Below are positions 8,574-17,716 of a DNA stretch of 64,000 nucleotides, piece after piece. Positions within the stretch are counted from its first letter, which is position 1, and every line of letters begins with the position of its first letter. This DNA is from CAYWMY01 sp046352935 (lineage in GTDB: Bacteria; Pseudomonadota; Gammaproteobacteria; Steroidobacterales; Steroidobacteraceae), in contig JAXMGR010000011.1 in assembly GCA_046352935.1 (NCBI GenBank), positions 1-64,000 of the forward strand, written 5' to 3'. The position numbers were made by a program, and so were the translations under genes. The notes below the pieces were generated by a model. The model did not search any database. It saw nothing but the letters and a program-made list of their open reading frames with translations, and was not told the origin of the DNA.

Positions 8574-9326
8574 ATGCGCAAGCCCGTCATCGGAATCCCG
8601 GCCGACAGGCGCCTGATCGGCCCGCACTGGTTCCATTGCGTCGGTGAGAAGTACATCGAGCCGATCACGAGAATCGCCGGCGCCGTACCGGTGCTGCTGC
8701 CCTCGCTCGGTGAGGTGCACGTCGCCGACTGGCTGGAGTCCGTGGACGCCATCCTGTTCACGGGCAGCCCGTCGAACGTCGAGCCGCACCGCTACTCGGG
8801 GCCCGCGTCCGAGCCGGGGACCTGGCACGACCCCGAGCGCGATGCGACGACGCTGCCGATGATCCCCGCGGCGATCGCCGCGGGCCTGCCGGTGCTGGGG
8901 TTGTGCCGCGGCTGCCAGGAGATGAACGTCGCCTTCGGCGGCACGCTCTGGCAGAAGCTGCAGGAAGTGCCGGGCTTCACGGACCATCGGGAAGACAAGC
9001 ATCTGCCCGTCGAGGAGCAATATGCGCCGCGGCACGAGGTGATCCTGGAGCCAGGCGGCCTGCTCGCGGAGTTCGCGGGTGCCGATCGACTCATGGTCAA
9101 TTCGCTGCACGCCCAGGGTGTGCAGACGCTGGGGCGCGGCCTCGTCGTCGAGGCGCGTGCTCCCGATGGCGTGATCGAAGGCTTCCGCGTCGCCGCGGCT
9201 CCGGCCTTCGCGCTGGCCGTGCAGTGGCACCCGGAGTGGCGGGCCATCGAGAATCCATTTTCGCGCGCGTTGTTCGCGGCCTTCGGCGAGGCGGCAAGGA
9301 CGCGTGCAGCGAGGCGAGCATCATGA
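8574..9326 (+). CDS. puuD: Gamma-glutamyl-GABA hydrolase (class I glutamine amidotransferase-like)
   Basis: 250 aa, peptidase C26 family. The nucleophile lies in LGLCRGCQEMN (C111) and the His/Glu pair in VQWHPEW (about 220). It removes the gamma-glutamyl group from gamma-glutamyl-aminobutyrate in the Puu pathway. Its stop overlaps the start of the second PuuA gene (ATGA), so the two are translationally coupled. This coupling of hydrolase and synthetase, together with the aminotransferase and transporter genes downstream, supports polyamine catabolism. Confidence 0.9.
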   Translation: MRKPVIGIPADRRLIGPHWFHCVGEKYIEPITRIAGAVPVLLPSLGEVHVADWLESVDAILFTGSPSNVEPHRYSGPASEPGTWHDPERDATTLPMIPAAIAAGLPVLGLCRGCQEMNVAFGGTLWQKLQEVPGFTDHREDKHLPVEEQYAPRHEVILEPGGLLAEFAGADRLMVNSLHAQGVQTLGRGLVVEARAPDGVIEGFRVAAAPAFALAVQWHPEWRAIENPFSRALFAAFGEAARTRAARRAS

Positions 9327-10660
9327 CGACACCGATCCAGCAGTATCTGCGCGATCACGGCATCTCCGAGGTCGAGGCGATCATTCCGGACATGGCCGGA
9401 GTCGCGCGCGGCAAGATCGTCCCTGCCGAGAAGTACGCGGAGGAGGAGGGCATGCGCATGCCCGAGTCCATCTTCCTGCAGACCGTCACGGGCGAATACC
9501 CGGACGACACCTCGGCGATCAATCCCTCCGAGATCGACATCGTGCTGAAGGCCGATGCGAAGACGATCCGCGTCGTGCCCTGGGCCGCGGAGCCGACGGC
9601 GCAGGTCATCCACGACTGCTTCTACAACGACGGCCGGCCCGTGCCGATGGCGCCGCGCCACGTGCTGCGGCGTGTGCTCGACCTGTACGCGACCCACGGC
9701 TGGAAGCCCGTCGTTGCGCCGGAGCTCGAGTTCTTCCTGGTCGAACCCAATATCGATCCGGACTATCCATTGAAACCGCCCGTCGGGCGCTCGGGCCGCC
9801 CCGAGATCGGGCGGCAGTCGTACTCCATCGCGGCGGTGAACGAGTTCGATCCCCTGTTCGACGACGTCTACGCGTTCTGCGAAGCGCAGAACATCGACAT
9901 CGACACGCTGATCCACGAGGACGGCGCCGCGCAGATGGAGATCAACCTGCTGCACGGCGATGCGATGGACCTCGCCGACCAGGCCTTCCTGTTCAAGCGC
10001 ACGGCGCGCGAGGCGGCGCTGCGCCACAAGATGTACGCGACGTTCATGGCGAAGCCGATGGCGAAGGAGCCCGGCAGCGCCATGCACATCCACCAGAGCC
10101 TCGTGGACGCGAAGACCGGCGAGAACATCTTCTCGACGAAGGACGGCACGCCGTCGCCGCTCTTCTATTCCCACGTCGCGGGCCTGCAGAAGTACCTGCC
10201 GGCCGCGATGTCGCTGTTCGCGCCGAACGTGAACAGCTACCGCCGCCTGTCTCGCTACACGATGGCGCCGATCAACGTGCAGTGGGGCTACGACAACCGC
10301 ACGGCCGGCCTGCGCGTGCCGGTATCGCCGCCGGCCGCGCGCCGCGTCGAGAACCGCCTGAGCGGCGCGGACGCGAATCCCTACCTCGCGATCGCCGCGT
10401 CGCTCGCCTGCGGGTATCTCGGCATGGTCGAGGGATTGAAGCCGACCGAGCCGATCAGCGGCAGCGCCTACGACCTGCCGTTCGCATTGCCGCGCACGCT
10501 GGCCGAGTCGCTGCGCATGCTGCGCGAATGCAAGCCGCTCGTGGAGCTGCTGGGCGAGCGCTTCGTGCTGGCGTACTCGGCCGTGAAGGAGAACGAGCAC
10601 GAGACCTTCCTGCAGGTGATCAGCTCGTGGGAGCGCGAGCACCTGCTGCTGAACGTGTAG
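9323..10660 (+). CDS. puuA: Gamma-glutamylpolyamine synthetase (glutamine synthetase family), copy 2
   Basis: 445 aa. Start ATG 9323 overlaps the puuD stop. The N-domain VEAIIPDMAGVARGKIV is followed by the catalytic core: APELEFFL, AAQMEINLLHG, SAMHIHQSLVD for metal binding, NSYRRL, and the RLSGADANPYLAIAAS motif. It resembles the Pseudomonas SpuI/PauA-type enzymes more than copy 1 does. It ligates glutamate to an amine with ATP. Two copies in one locus suggest division of labour, for example putrescine versus a longer polyamine, but specificity cannot be read from sequence alone. Confidence 0.87.
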   Translation: MTTPIQQYLRDHGISEVEAIIPDMAGVARGKIVPAEKYAEEEGMRMPESIFLQTVTGEYPDDTSAINPSEIDIVLKADAKTIRVVPWAAEPTAQVIHDCFYNDGRPVPMAPRHVLRRVLDLYATHGWKPVVAPELEFFLVEPNIDPDYPLKPPVGRSGRPEIGRQSYSIAAVNEFDPLFDDVYAFCEAQNIDIDTLIHEDGAAQMEINLLHGDAMDLADQAFLFKRTAREAALRHKMYATFMAKPMAKEPGSAMHIHQSLVDAKTGENIFSTKDGTPSPLFYSHVAGLQKYLPAAMSLFAPNVNSYRRLSRYTMAPINVQWGYDNRTAGLRVPVSPPAARRVENRLSGADANPYLAIAASLACGYLGMVEGLKPTEPISGSAYDLPFALPRTLAESLRMLRECKPLVELLGERFVLAYSAVKENEHETFLQVISSWEREHLLLNV

Positions 10661-10669
10661 GGTCGTTCG

Positions 10670-12043
10670 ATGTTGCCCGGACGCCCGACCGCGGAGTGGC
10701 AGAGCCTCGATCGCAGCCACTACCTGCACCCGTTCACCGACACGCGGCAGCTCGCGGCGAAGGGCGCGCGCATCATCACGCGTGCCGAGGGCATCTGGCT
10801 CCACGACAGCGACGGGAATCGCATCCTCGACGGCATGTCGGGGCTGTGGTGCGTGAACGTGGGCTACGGCCGGCGCGAACTGGCCGAGGCCGCGTTCGAG
10901 CAGATGCAGCAGCTGCCGTTCTACAACAGCTTCTTCCAGTGCGCGCATCCGCCCGCGATCGAGCTGTCGCGGCTGCTCGCGGAGCTGACGCCGCCGCAGT
11001 TCCGGCGCGTGTTCTTCACGGGTTCCGGCTCGGAATCCAACGACACCGTGCTGCGCCTGGTGCGCCGCTACTGGGAACTGCTCGGCCAGCCGCGGCGGAA
11101 GGTCGTGATCGCGCGCGTCAATGCCTATCACGGCAGCACGATCGCGGGCGCCTCGCTGGGCGGCATGGCCTGGATGCACGAGCAGGGCGGTCTGCCGATC
11201 CCGGACATCGTGCACGTCGCGCAGCCGTACTGGTTCCAGGACGGCGGCGACCTGTCCCCGGAGGAATTCGGCCTGGTGGCCGCCCGGTCGCTCGAACGGA
11301 AGATCGAGGAACTGGGGGCGGAGCGCGTCGCCGCCTTCATCGCCGAGCCCATCCAGGGCGCCGGCGGGGTGATCGTGCCCCCGGACAGTTACTGGCCCGA
11401 GATCCAGCGCATCTGCGACCACTACGGCATCCTGCTCGTGGCCGACGAGGTCATCTGCGGTTTCGGCCGGCTGGGCGCCTGGTTCGGCTCGGACCATTAC
11501 GGCATCCGGCCCGACCTGATGTCCATGGCCAAGGGACTTTCGTCGGGCTACCTGCCCATCGGCGGCGTCATGGTCGCCGACCGCGTCGCGGACGTGCTGA
11601 CCGCCATGGGCGGCGAATTCGCCCACGGCTTCACCTACTCGGGCCACCCGGTGTCCTGCGCCGTGGCGATCGCGAACCTGGGGATCCTGCGCCGCGAACA
11701 GCTCATCGAGCGCGTGCGCGACGACACCGGTCCCTACCTCCAGAGCCGCTGGCGGGAACTCGCGGATCACCCGCTCGTGGGCGAGGCGCGCGGCGTGGGC
11801 TTCATCGGCGCGCTGGAACTCGTCCGCGACAAGGCGCGGCGCGGCTTCTTCCCGGAGCGCGGCAAGGTGGGCACGGTCTGCCGCGACATCTGCGTCGAGA
11901 ACGGGCTGGTGATGCGCGCGACGAAGGACACCCTGCTGATCGCGCCGCCGCTCGTCACCACGCGAGCGGAGATCGACGAACTCATCGACCGCGCCCGCCG
12001 CTGCCTCGACCTGACGGCCCGGGCGATCGGTTTCCCGGCGTAG
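10670..12043 (+). CDS. Class III PLP aminotransferase, SpuC/putrescine-pyruvate type
   Basis: 457 aa, nine bases after the PuuA-2 stop. Class III features: GMSGLWCVNVGYG near the N-terminus, FTGSGSESNDT phosphate loop, RVNAYHGST, FIAEPIQGAGG, LLVADEVICGFGR with the cofactor Asp, and the Schiff-base Lys in SMAKGLSSGY (K288). Homologues transfer the amino group of putrescine, cadaverine or beta-alanine to pyruvate. The cluster therefore holds both a gamma-glutamyl and a direct transaminase route. Beta-alanine:pyruvate aminotransferase is the main alternative. Confidence 0.85.
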   Translation: MLPGRPTAEWQSLDRSHYLHPFTDTRQLAAKGARIITRAEGIWLHDSDGNRILDGMSGLWCVNVGYGRRELAEAAFEQMQQLPFYNSFFQCAHPPAIELSRLLAELTPPQFRRVFFTGSGSESNDTVLRLVRRYWELLGQPRRKVVIARVNAYHGSTIAGASLGGMAWMHEQGGLPIPDIVHVAQPYWFQDGGDLSPEEFGLVAARSLERKIEELGAERVAAFIAEPIQGAGGVIVPPDSYWPEIQRICDHYGILLVADEVICGFGRLGAWFGSDHYGIRPDLMSMAKGLSSGYLPIGGVMVADRVADVLTAMGGEFAHGFTYSGHPVSCAVAIANLGILRREQLIERVRDDTGPYLQSRWRELADHPLVGEARGVGFIGALELVRDKARRGFFPERGKVGTVCRDICVENGLVMRATKDTLLIAPPLVTTRAEIDELIDRARRCLDLTARAIGFPA

Positions 12044-12110
12044 GCCCCGTCCTTCCGCCGACCGGTACACCCCACCGCCGGACCACGATTTCGCCGAACG
12101 ACCCCTGCGC

Positions 12111-12178
12111 CCCGGGCGTGGCGCCTCGAGCGCCTTGCCGGCGCGCCCGCGTCACGCCCGGGCCGTGCTGTTTTTTTT
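12111..12178 (+). terminator. Candidate terminator after the aminotransferase
   Basis: CCCGGGCGTG (12111-12120) pairs perfectly with CACGCCCGGG (12153-12162). A GGCGC/GCGCC pair nests inside, and a run of eight T follows at 12171-12178. The 8-nt gap between stem and T run makes termination less certain. If it works, potF would be transcribed from its own promoter. Confidence 0.45.
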
Positions 12179-12251
12179 GCAGGATGCCTGCGATATTAGC
12201 GACCGGCGTCAGGGGATCGGTCCGGGCTGCGCCCGGCAGGGGAGCATCGGC

Positions 12252-13391
12252 ATGAACATTCGTCTGCGTGCGCTCGCAGTGGGCGCGCTGGCACTTCTGG
12301 TCGCGGGATGCGGTGGCAAGAAGGACGAGACTCCCGCCGGTGAGGGCACTGCCTCGCCCGCGGCCGAGGAGCAGGTCCTCAATGTCTACAACTGGTCGGA
12401 CTACATCGACAAGAGCACGATTCCCGAGTTCCAGAAGCGGACCGGCATCAAGGTCGTCTACGACGTCTTCGACTCGAACGAGGTCCTCGAGACCAAGCTC
12501 CTGACGGGCAAGACCGGCTACGACGTCGTCGTTCCCTCGGCGTCGTTCCTGGAGCGCCAGATCAAGGCGGGCGTGTTCATGAAGCTCGACCGCAGCAAGC
12601 TGACGAACTTCCGCGATCTCGACGCCGACCTGATGAAGCGCGTCGCCCTGCACGATCCGGGCAACCAGTACGCGGTGCCCTACCTGTGGGGCACGACCGG
12701 CATCGGCTACAACGTCGACAAGGTGAAAAAGGCACTCGGCGATGTGCCCGTCGACAGCTGGGCACTGCTGTTCGATCCGAAGAACGCGGCCAAGCTCGAG
12801 GGCTGTGGTCTCGTGCTGCTCGATGCACCGAGCGAGGTGGTCGACTCGGCGCTGATCTACCTGGGCAAGGATCCGAACAGCGAGAACGCCGACGACCTCA
12901 AGGCAGTCGAGGAACTGCTGATGAAGATCCGGCCGTACGTGCGCTACCTGCATTCCTCGCAGTACATCAACGATCTCGCCAACGGCGAGATCTGCGCGGC
13001 GCTCGGGTGGAGCGGGGACGTGTTCCAGGCGAAGTCGCGCGCCGAGGAGGCCGGCAAGGGCGTCCACGTCGGCTATTCGATCCCGAAGGAGGGCGCCATC
13101 ATGTGGTTCGACATGCTGGCGATCCCGGCCGACGCGAAGCACCCCGACAACGCCCACAAGTTCATCAACTACCTGCTCGAACCCGCGGTGATCGCGAAGG
13201 TGTCGAACTACGTGGCCTACGCCAACCCCAACGCCCTGGCGACGGCGATGGTCGACGAGGCGGTGCGCAAGAACCCGGCGATCTACCCGAACGACGAGGT
13301 CCGCCAGAAGCTGTTCCCGCACCTCGCCGAGTCCAGCGAGTTCAGCCGCCTGCTGAACCGTTCCTGGACCCGCTTCCGGACCGGGCAGTAG
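12252..13391 (+). CDS. potF: Putrescine/polyamine ABC transporter substrate-binding lipoprotein
   Basis: 379 aa. A lipoprotein signal with lipobox LVAGC (residues 16-20) anchors it in the periplasm. The mature protein starts with the polyamine-binding pattern VLNVYNWSDYIDKSTIPEF, followed by KTGYDVVVPSASFLERQIKAG and PYLWGTTGIGYN. It is a PotD/PotF-type binding protein delivering polyamine to PotHI. A GGGGAG ribosome site precedes the ATG. It heads a potFGHI set directly after polyamine-degradation genes, which supports putrescine as ligand. Confidence 0.93.
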   Translation: MNIRLRALAVGALALLVAGCGGKKDETPAGEGTASPAAEEQVLNVYNWSDYIDKSTIPEFQKRTGIKVVYDVFDSNEVLETKLLTGKTGYDVVVPSASFLERQIKAGVFMKLDRSKLTNFRDLDADLMKRVALHDPGNQYAVPYLWGTTGIGYNVDKVKKALGDVPVDSWALLFDPKNAAKLEGCGLVLLDAPSEVVDSALIYLGKDPNSENADDLKAVEELLMKIRPYVRYLHSSQYINDLANGEICAALGWSGDVFQAKSRAEEAGKGVHVGYSIPKEGAIMWFDMLAIPADAKHPDNAHKFINYLLEPAVIAKVSNYVAYANPNALATAMVDEAVRKNPAIYPNDEVRQKLFPHLAESSEFSRLLNRSWTRFRTGQ

Positions 13392-13470
13392 ACGAGGCAC
13401 ACCGGCAGGTCCCGTGCGCCGGGACCTGCCGGCCCCAGTCCCCAGCAGCTCGAGGCGGACGGACCCCCAC

Positions 13471-14607
13471 ATGGCCAACGCGCGACCGGAGAAGAAGACC
13501 GAACCCTGGAAGGATCTGCAGGCTGCGCCGTACATCCGCATCCAGCGGGTGACCAGGAAGTTCGGTGACTTCGTCGCGGTGAGGGACGTCTCGCTCGACA
13601 TCTACCGCGGCGAGGTGTTCTGCCTGCTCGGCGGTTCGGGCTGTGGCAAGACCACGCTGCTGCGCATGCTGGCCGGCTTCGAGGAGCCGACTGCCGGCAC
13701 GATCTCCATCGATGGGCAGGACATGGCGGGGGTGCCGCCCTACGAGCGGCCCGTGAACATGATGTTCCAGTCCTATGCGTTGTTCCCGCACATGACGGTG
13801 TTCCAGAACGTCGCCTTCGGACTGCAGCAGGACAAGGTGCCGAAGGCGGAGATCCGCGAGCGCGTCGGCGCGATCCTCGATCTCGTGAAGATGTCGCAGT
13901 TCGCGGGGCGCAAGCCGCACCAGCTCTCCGGCGGGCAGCGGCAGCGCGTGGCGCTGGCGCGCTCGCTGGTCAAGCGGCCGAAGCTGCTGCTGCTCGACGA
14001 GCCGCTCGGCGCGCTGGACCGCAAGCTGCGCGAGCACACGCAGTTCGAGCTCGTCAACATCCAGGAGCAGCTCGGCGTCACCTTCATCGTGGTCACCCAC
14101 GACCAGGAGGAGGCCATGACGCTCGCGAGCCGCATCGGTGTGATGAACGCGGGCGAGATCGTCCAGGTCGGCACGCCCACGGACATCTACGAGTTCCCGA
14201 CCACGCGCTTCGTCGCGGACTTCATCGGCTCCGTCAACATGTTCGAGGGGCGCCTCGTCGAGGACGAGCCCGACTACGTGCGCATCGAGTCCGCCGAACT
14301 CGGCGCCATGATCTATGTCAGCCACGGCATCAGCGCGCCGCCGAACGCGACCGTCTGGTCGGCGATCCGGCCCGAGAAGATCCGCATGTCGATCGAGCCG
14401 CCCGGCCGGACCGACAACGTCGTGCAGGGCGTCGTGCAGGAGATCGCCTACCTCGGCGATGTGTCCGTGTACCTCGTGCGCCTGCCGACCGGCAGGCTCG
14501 TGCGCGTCACGCAGCCGAACGTGTCGCGCTACGCGGATGCCGTCACCTGGGACCAGCGCGTCTACCTGCACTGGGATCCTTCGAGCCCGGTCGTGCTGAC
14601 GAGCTAG
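13471..14607 (+). CDS. potG: Polyamine ABC transporter ATPase
   Basis: 378 aa. Walker A GGSGCGKTT at about 54-62, ABC signature LSGGQRQRVALARS at about 152-165, Walker B LLLLDEPLGALD at about 172-183, switch His in VVTHDQEEAM. A C-terminal TOBE-type regulatory domain (about 280-378) contains IRPEKIRM. It powers import through PotH and PotI. It lies 79 bp after potF and 10 bp before potH. Confidence 0.94.
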   Translation: MANARPEKKTEPWKDLQAAPYIRIQRVTRKFGDFVAVRDVSLDIYRGEVFCLLGGSGCGKTTLLRMLAGFEEPTAGTISIDGQDMAGVPPYERPVNMMFQSYALFPHMTVFQNVAFGLQQDKVPKAEIRERVGAILDLVKMSQFAGRKPHQLSGGQRQRVALARSLVKRPKLLLLDEPLGALDRKLREHTQFELVNIQEQLGVTFIVVTHDQEEAMTLASRIGVMNAGEIVQVGTPTDIYEFPTTRFVADFIGSVNMFEGRLVEDEPDYVRIESAELGAMIYVSHGISAPPNATVWSAIRPEKIRMSIEPPGRTDNVVQGVVQEIAYLGDVSVYLVRLPTGRLVRVTQPNVSRYADAVTWDQRVYLHWDPSSPVVLTS

Positions 14608-14617
14608 GAGCCGGGGC

Positions 14618-15619
14618 ATGGCGCGCGCGGGCTACGTGACGATGGGTGAGCGCATCACGCTGGCCATGGTGCGGGTCGTGGAGATCGTGGCCAGGTCCGG
14701 TGCGGCGCGCTGGTCGCAGGGACTCATGAGGCGCATGGGCGTCACGGGCCGGACCTTCGTGATCGCAGCGCCCTGGCTGTGGCTGCTGCTGTTCTTCCTC
14801 GTGCCCTTCGTCATCGTGCTCAAGATCTCGGTGTCCGAGCTCAGGCTCGGCATGCCGCCCTACGAGCCGCTGTTCACCTACGTCTCCGGCAAGGCGATCG
14901 AGTTCAAGCTGAACATGGCGAACTACGCCTTCCTGCTCGAGGACCCGCTGTACCGCAATGCCTACCTGAACTCGCTGAAGACCAGTGCGATCTCGACGCT
15001 GCTGTGCCTGCTGATCGGCTATCCCATGGCCTACGGCATCGCGCGCTCGTCGCCCGCGTGGCGGAACCTGCTGCTCATGCTGGTGATGCTGCCGTTCTGG
15101 ACCTCGTTCCTGCTGCGCGTCTATGCCTGGATCGGCATCCTGCAGTCGAACGGCGTGCTCAACAACCTGCTGCTCGCGCTCGGGATCATCGACGAGCCGC
15201 TCGTGATCCTGCAGACCGACGTGGCGGTCTACATCGGCATCGTCTATTCCTACCTGCCGTTCATGGTGCTGCCGCTGTACGCGAACCTCGAGAAGCTCGA
15301 CAACACACTGCTGGAGGCGGCCGCCGACCTCGGCTGCAGGCCCACCCGCGCTTTCTTCACGATCACGCTGCCGCTGTCGAAGGAGGGCATCGTCGCGGGG
15401 TCGATGCTGGTGTTCATTCCGGCGGTCGGCGAGTTCGTGATCCCGGCGCTGCTCGGCGGCCCCGACTCGCTGATGATCGGCCGTGTGCTCTGGGAGGAAT
15501 TCTTCAACAACCGCGACTGGCCCGTGGCCAGCGCGGTCGCCATCGCCATGCTGCTGCTGCTGGTCGTGCCGATCATGATCTTCCAGCGTTCGCAGGGCGC
15601 GCAGGGCGGGCACCGATGA
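14618..15619 (+). CDS. potH: Polyamine ABC transporter permease 1
   Basis: 333 aa. Six-helix BPD_transp_1 permease preceded by an N-terminal extension of about 45 residues before the first membrane helix (WLWLLLFFLVPFVIVLKIS). The EAA loop contacting the ATPase is EAAADLGCRPTRAFFTITLP. The extension makes it somewhat longer than typical PotH; a start at a later ATG (for example MRRMGVTGR) is possible. Its stop overlaps the potI ATG. Confidence 0.92.
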   Translation: MARAGYVTMGERITLAMVRVVEIVARSGAARWSQGLMRRMGVTGRTFVIAAPWLWLLLFFLVPFVIVLKISVSELRLGMPPYEPLFTYVSGKAIEFKLNMANYAFLLEDPLYRNAYLNSLKTSAISTLLCLLIGYPMAYGIARSSPAWRNLLLMLVMLPFWTSFLLRVYAWIGILQSNGVLNNLLLALGIIDEPLVILQTDVAVYIGIVYSYLPFMVLPLYANLEKLDNTLLEAAADLGCRPTRAFFTITLPLSKEGIVAGSMLVFIPAVGEFVIPALLGGPDSLMIGRVLWEEFFNNRDWPVASAVAIAMLLLLVVPIMIFQRSQGAQGGHR

Positions 15620-16458
15620 ACAGCCGTCGCTCCGTGTTCGTGCTGACCGCGATGTGCTTCGGCTTCGCGTTCCTGTACGTGCCCATCCTGCTGATGATCA
15701 TCTACTCGTTCAACGCCTCGAAGCTCGTGACGGTCTGGGCCGGGTTCTCGACGAGGTGGTATGCGGAACTGCTCCACAACGGGCAGGTCATCGACGCGGC
15801 GAAGCTGTCGCTGCGCATCGCGGCGGTCAATGCCACTGGCGCGGCGATCCTCGGCACGGTGGCGGGTCTCGCGCTCGCGCGGTTCGGGCGCTTCCGCGGG
15901 CGCACGCTCCTGGCGGGCATGACCAGCGCCCCGCTCGTGATGCCCGAGGTCATCACGGGCCTTGCGATGCTGCTGCTGTTCGTGGCGATGGACCACGCCA
16001 TCGGCTGGCCCTCGGGGCGCGGAGTCACGACCATCACCCTCGCGCACATGACCTTCTCGATGGCCTACGTGACCGTCGTCGTGCAGTCCCGCCTCGCGAC
16101 ACTGGACGAATCGCTGGAGGAGGCGGCGATGGACCTGGGCGCGCGGCCCGCCACGGTGTTCTTCCGCATCACGCTGCCGATCGTGTTCCCCGCCATCATG
16201 GCCGGCTGGCTGCTCGCCTTCACGCTGTCGTGGGACGATCTCGTGATCACGAGCTTCGTCTCCGGTCCGGGGTCCTCGACGCTGCCGATGGTGATCTTCT
16301 CCAAGGTGCGCCTCGGCGTGAGCCCGGACATCAACGCGCTGGCGACCATCCTGGTGTCGATCGTCGCGGTCCTGGTGGTCGCCGCGGGCCTGTGGATGCA
16401 GGCGCAGGAGACGCGACGGCGGCGCGACGTGCAGCGTGCCGTCGCCGCGAACCAGTAG
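15616..16458 (+). CDS. potI: Polyamine ABC transporter permease 2
   Basis: 280 aa. First membrane helix VLTAMCFGFAFLYVPILLM, several further hydrophobic segments, and EAA loop EEAAMDLGARPATVFFRITL. ATGA overlap with potH indicates translational coupling. It forms the heterodimeric channel with PotH. Its stop TAG shares a base with the GTG start of the next gene. Confidence 0.93.
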   Translation: MNSRRSVFVLTAMCFGFAFLYVPILLMIIYSFNASKLVTVWAGFSTRWYAELLHNGQVIDAAKLSLRIAAVNATGAAILGTVAGLALARFGRFRGRTLLAGMTSAPLVMPEVITGLAMLLLFVAMDHAIGWPSGRGVTTITLAHMTFSMAYVTVVVQSRLATLDESLEEAAMDLGARPATVFFRITLPIVFPAIMAGWLLAFTLSWDDLVITSFVSGPGSSTLPMVIFSKVRLGVSPDINALATILVSIVAVLVVAAGLWMQAQETRRRRDVQRAVAANQ

Positions 16459-17615
16459 TGGCGGGCATCGCCGGCCCGGCCGACAAGCTGCCGTGGGTCG
16501 GCACGACCATCTTCACGGTGATGTCCGCGCTCGCGCAGGAACACGGCGCGGTCAACCTCGGTCAGGGTTTCCCCGACTTCCCGCCGCCGGAGGCACTCAT
16601 CGAGGCCGTCGCGCGGCACATGCGCGCCGGCCGCAACCAGTACGCGCCCATGGCGGGACTGCCGGCACTCGGCGAGCAGATCGCGCGCAAGCTGGCCGTG
16701 ACGCAGGGTGTCGCGCTCGATCCGGCCGCGGAGATCACGGTGACCGCGGGTGCTACCCAGGCCATCTTCTGTGCGATCCAGGCCGCGATCGGCCCGGGCG
16801 ACGAGGCCGTGCTGCTGGACCCGGCCTACGACTCCTATGCGCCGTCGGTCGAGCTCGCGGGCGGCGTGGCGCGGTTCGTGCGTCTCACGCGGCCCGGCTT
16901 CGGCATCGACTGGCCGGCGCTCGCTGGGGCACTCACCCCGCGGACCCGGCTCGTGGTGATCAACTCGCCGCACAATCCGAGCGGTGCGCTGATCCCGCGC
17001 GGTGATCTCGACCGTCTCGCGGAGCTGCTGCGTCCGACGCCGGCGCTGGTGCTGGCCGACGAGGTCTACGAACATCTCGTGTACGACGGGCTCGCACACG
17101 CGTCCGTGCTGGCGCAGCCGGAGCTGCGCAGCCGCGCGTTCGCCGTGTTCTCCTTCGGCAAGACCTTCAACGCCACGGGCTGGAAGATCGGCTACTGCGT
17201 CGCCCCACCCGTGCTGACGCAGGCGTTCCGCCGCATCCACCAGTACGTGACCTTCGCGGTGAACGCACCCGCGCAGCATGCGCTCGCCGATTTCCTGCGC
17301 GACGACCCGGTTTTCTGGCAGGCACTGCCCGCGTTCTACCAGGCACGCCGTGACCGCTTCGCGACGCTGCTCGCGGGGTCGCGCCTGCGGCTGCTGCCCA
17401 GTCGCAGCACGTACTTCCAGCTCGCCGACCATTCCGGGGTCACGGACCTGCGGGACACGGATTTCTGCCGGGAGCTGGTCTCACGTCACGGCGTGGCGGC
17501 GATCCCGCTGTCCGCGCTGGAACACGAGCCGCGTGGCCCCGGCCTGATCCGCTTCTGCTTCGCGAAGGACGACGCCACGCTGGAGCGCGGCGCGGAGCGG
17601 CTGCGACGCCTGTAG
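16458..17615 (+). CDS. Class I/II PLP aminotransferase (methionine/kynurenine aminotransferase-like)
   Basis: 385 aa. The GTG start at 16458 shares one base with the potI stop, so it belongs to the pot operon. Fold type I features: NLGQGFPDFPPPE, the substrate-binding INSPHNPSG, ADEVYEHLVYDG and Schiff-base Lys in SFGKTFNATGWKIGY (K235). Close family members (YbdL, KAT) transaminate methionine, glutamine or kynurenine to the 2-oxo acids. Coupling to a polyamine importer is unusual; it may act on an amine-derived intermediate or recycle methionine, but this is inference. Confidence 0.85.
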   Translation: MAGIAGPADKLPWVGTTIFTVMSALAQEHGAVNLGQGFPDFPPPEALIEAVARHMRAGRNQYAPMAGLPALGEQIARKLAVTQGVALDPAAEITVTAGATQAIFCAIQAAIGPGDEAVLLDPAYDSYAPSVELAGGVARFVRLTRPGFGIDWPALAGALTPRTRLVVINSPHNPSGALIPRGDLDRLAELLRPTPALVLADEVYEHLVYDGLAHASVLAQPELRSRAFAVFSFGKTFNATGWKIGYCVAPPVLTQAFRRIHQYVTFAVNAPAQHALADFLRDDPVFWQALPAFYQARRDRFATLLAGSRLRLLPSRSTYFQLADHSGVTDLRDTDFCRELVSRHGVAAIPLSALEHEPRGPGLIRFCFAKDDATLERGAERLRRL

Positions 17616-17716
17616 CGCCGGCCGCCACCGCGGGCGAGCAGGGCGCTGCTGGCGCATCGCTCCCGGGCGCGGCACACTCGTTCGCCCGATCCGCGATTCA
17701 CCGGAGCCCTGTACTC

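Noticed and set aside
8792..12070. 1092-aa open frame on the minus strand
   Set aside because: Antisense shadow of puuD, PuuA-2 and the aminotransferase; Arg/His/Ala-rich with no family motif. High GC removes stops.
9304..12255. 983-aa open frame on the plus strand
   Set aside because: Out-of-frame shadow over PuuA-2 and the aminotransferase, Arg/Gly-rich, no motifs.
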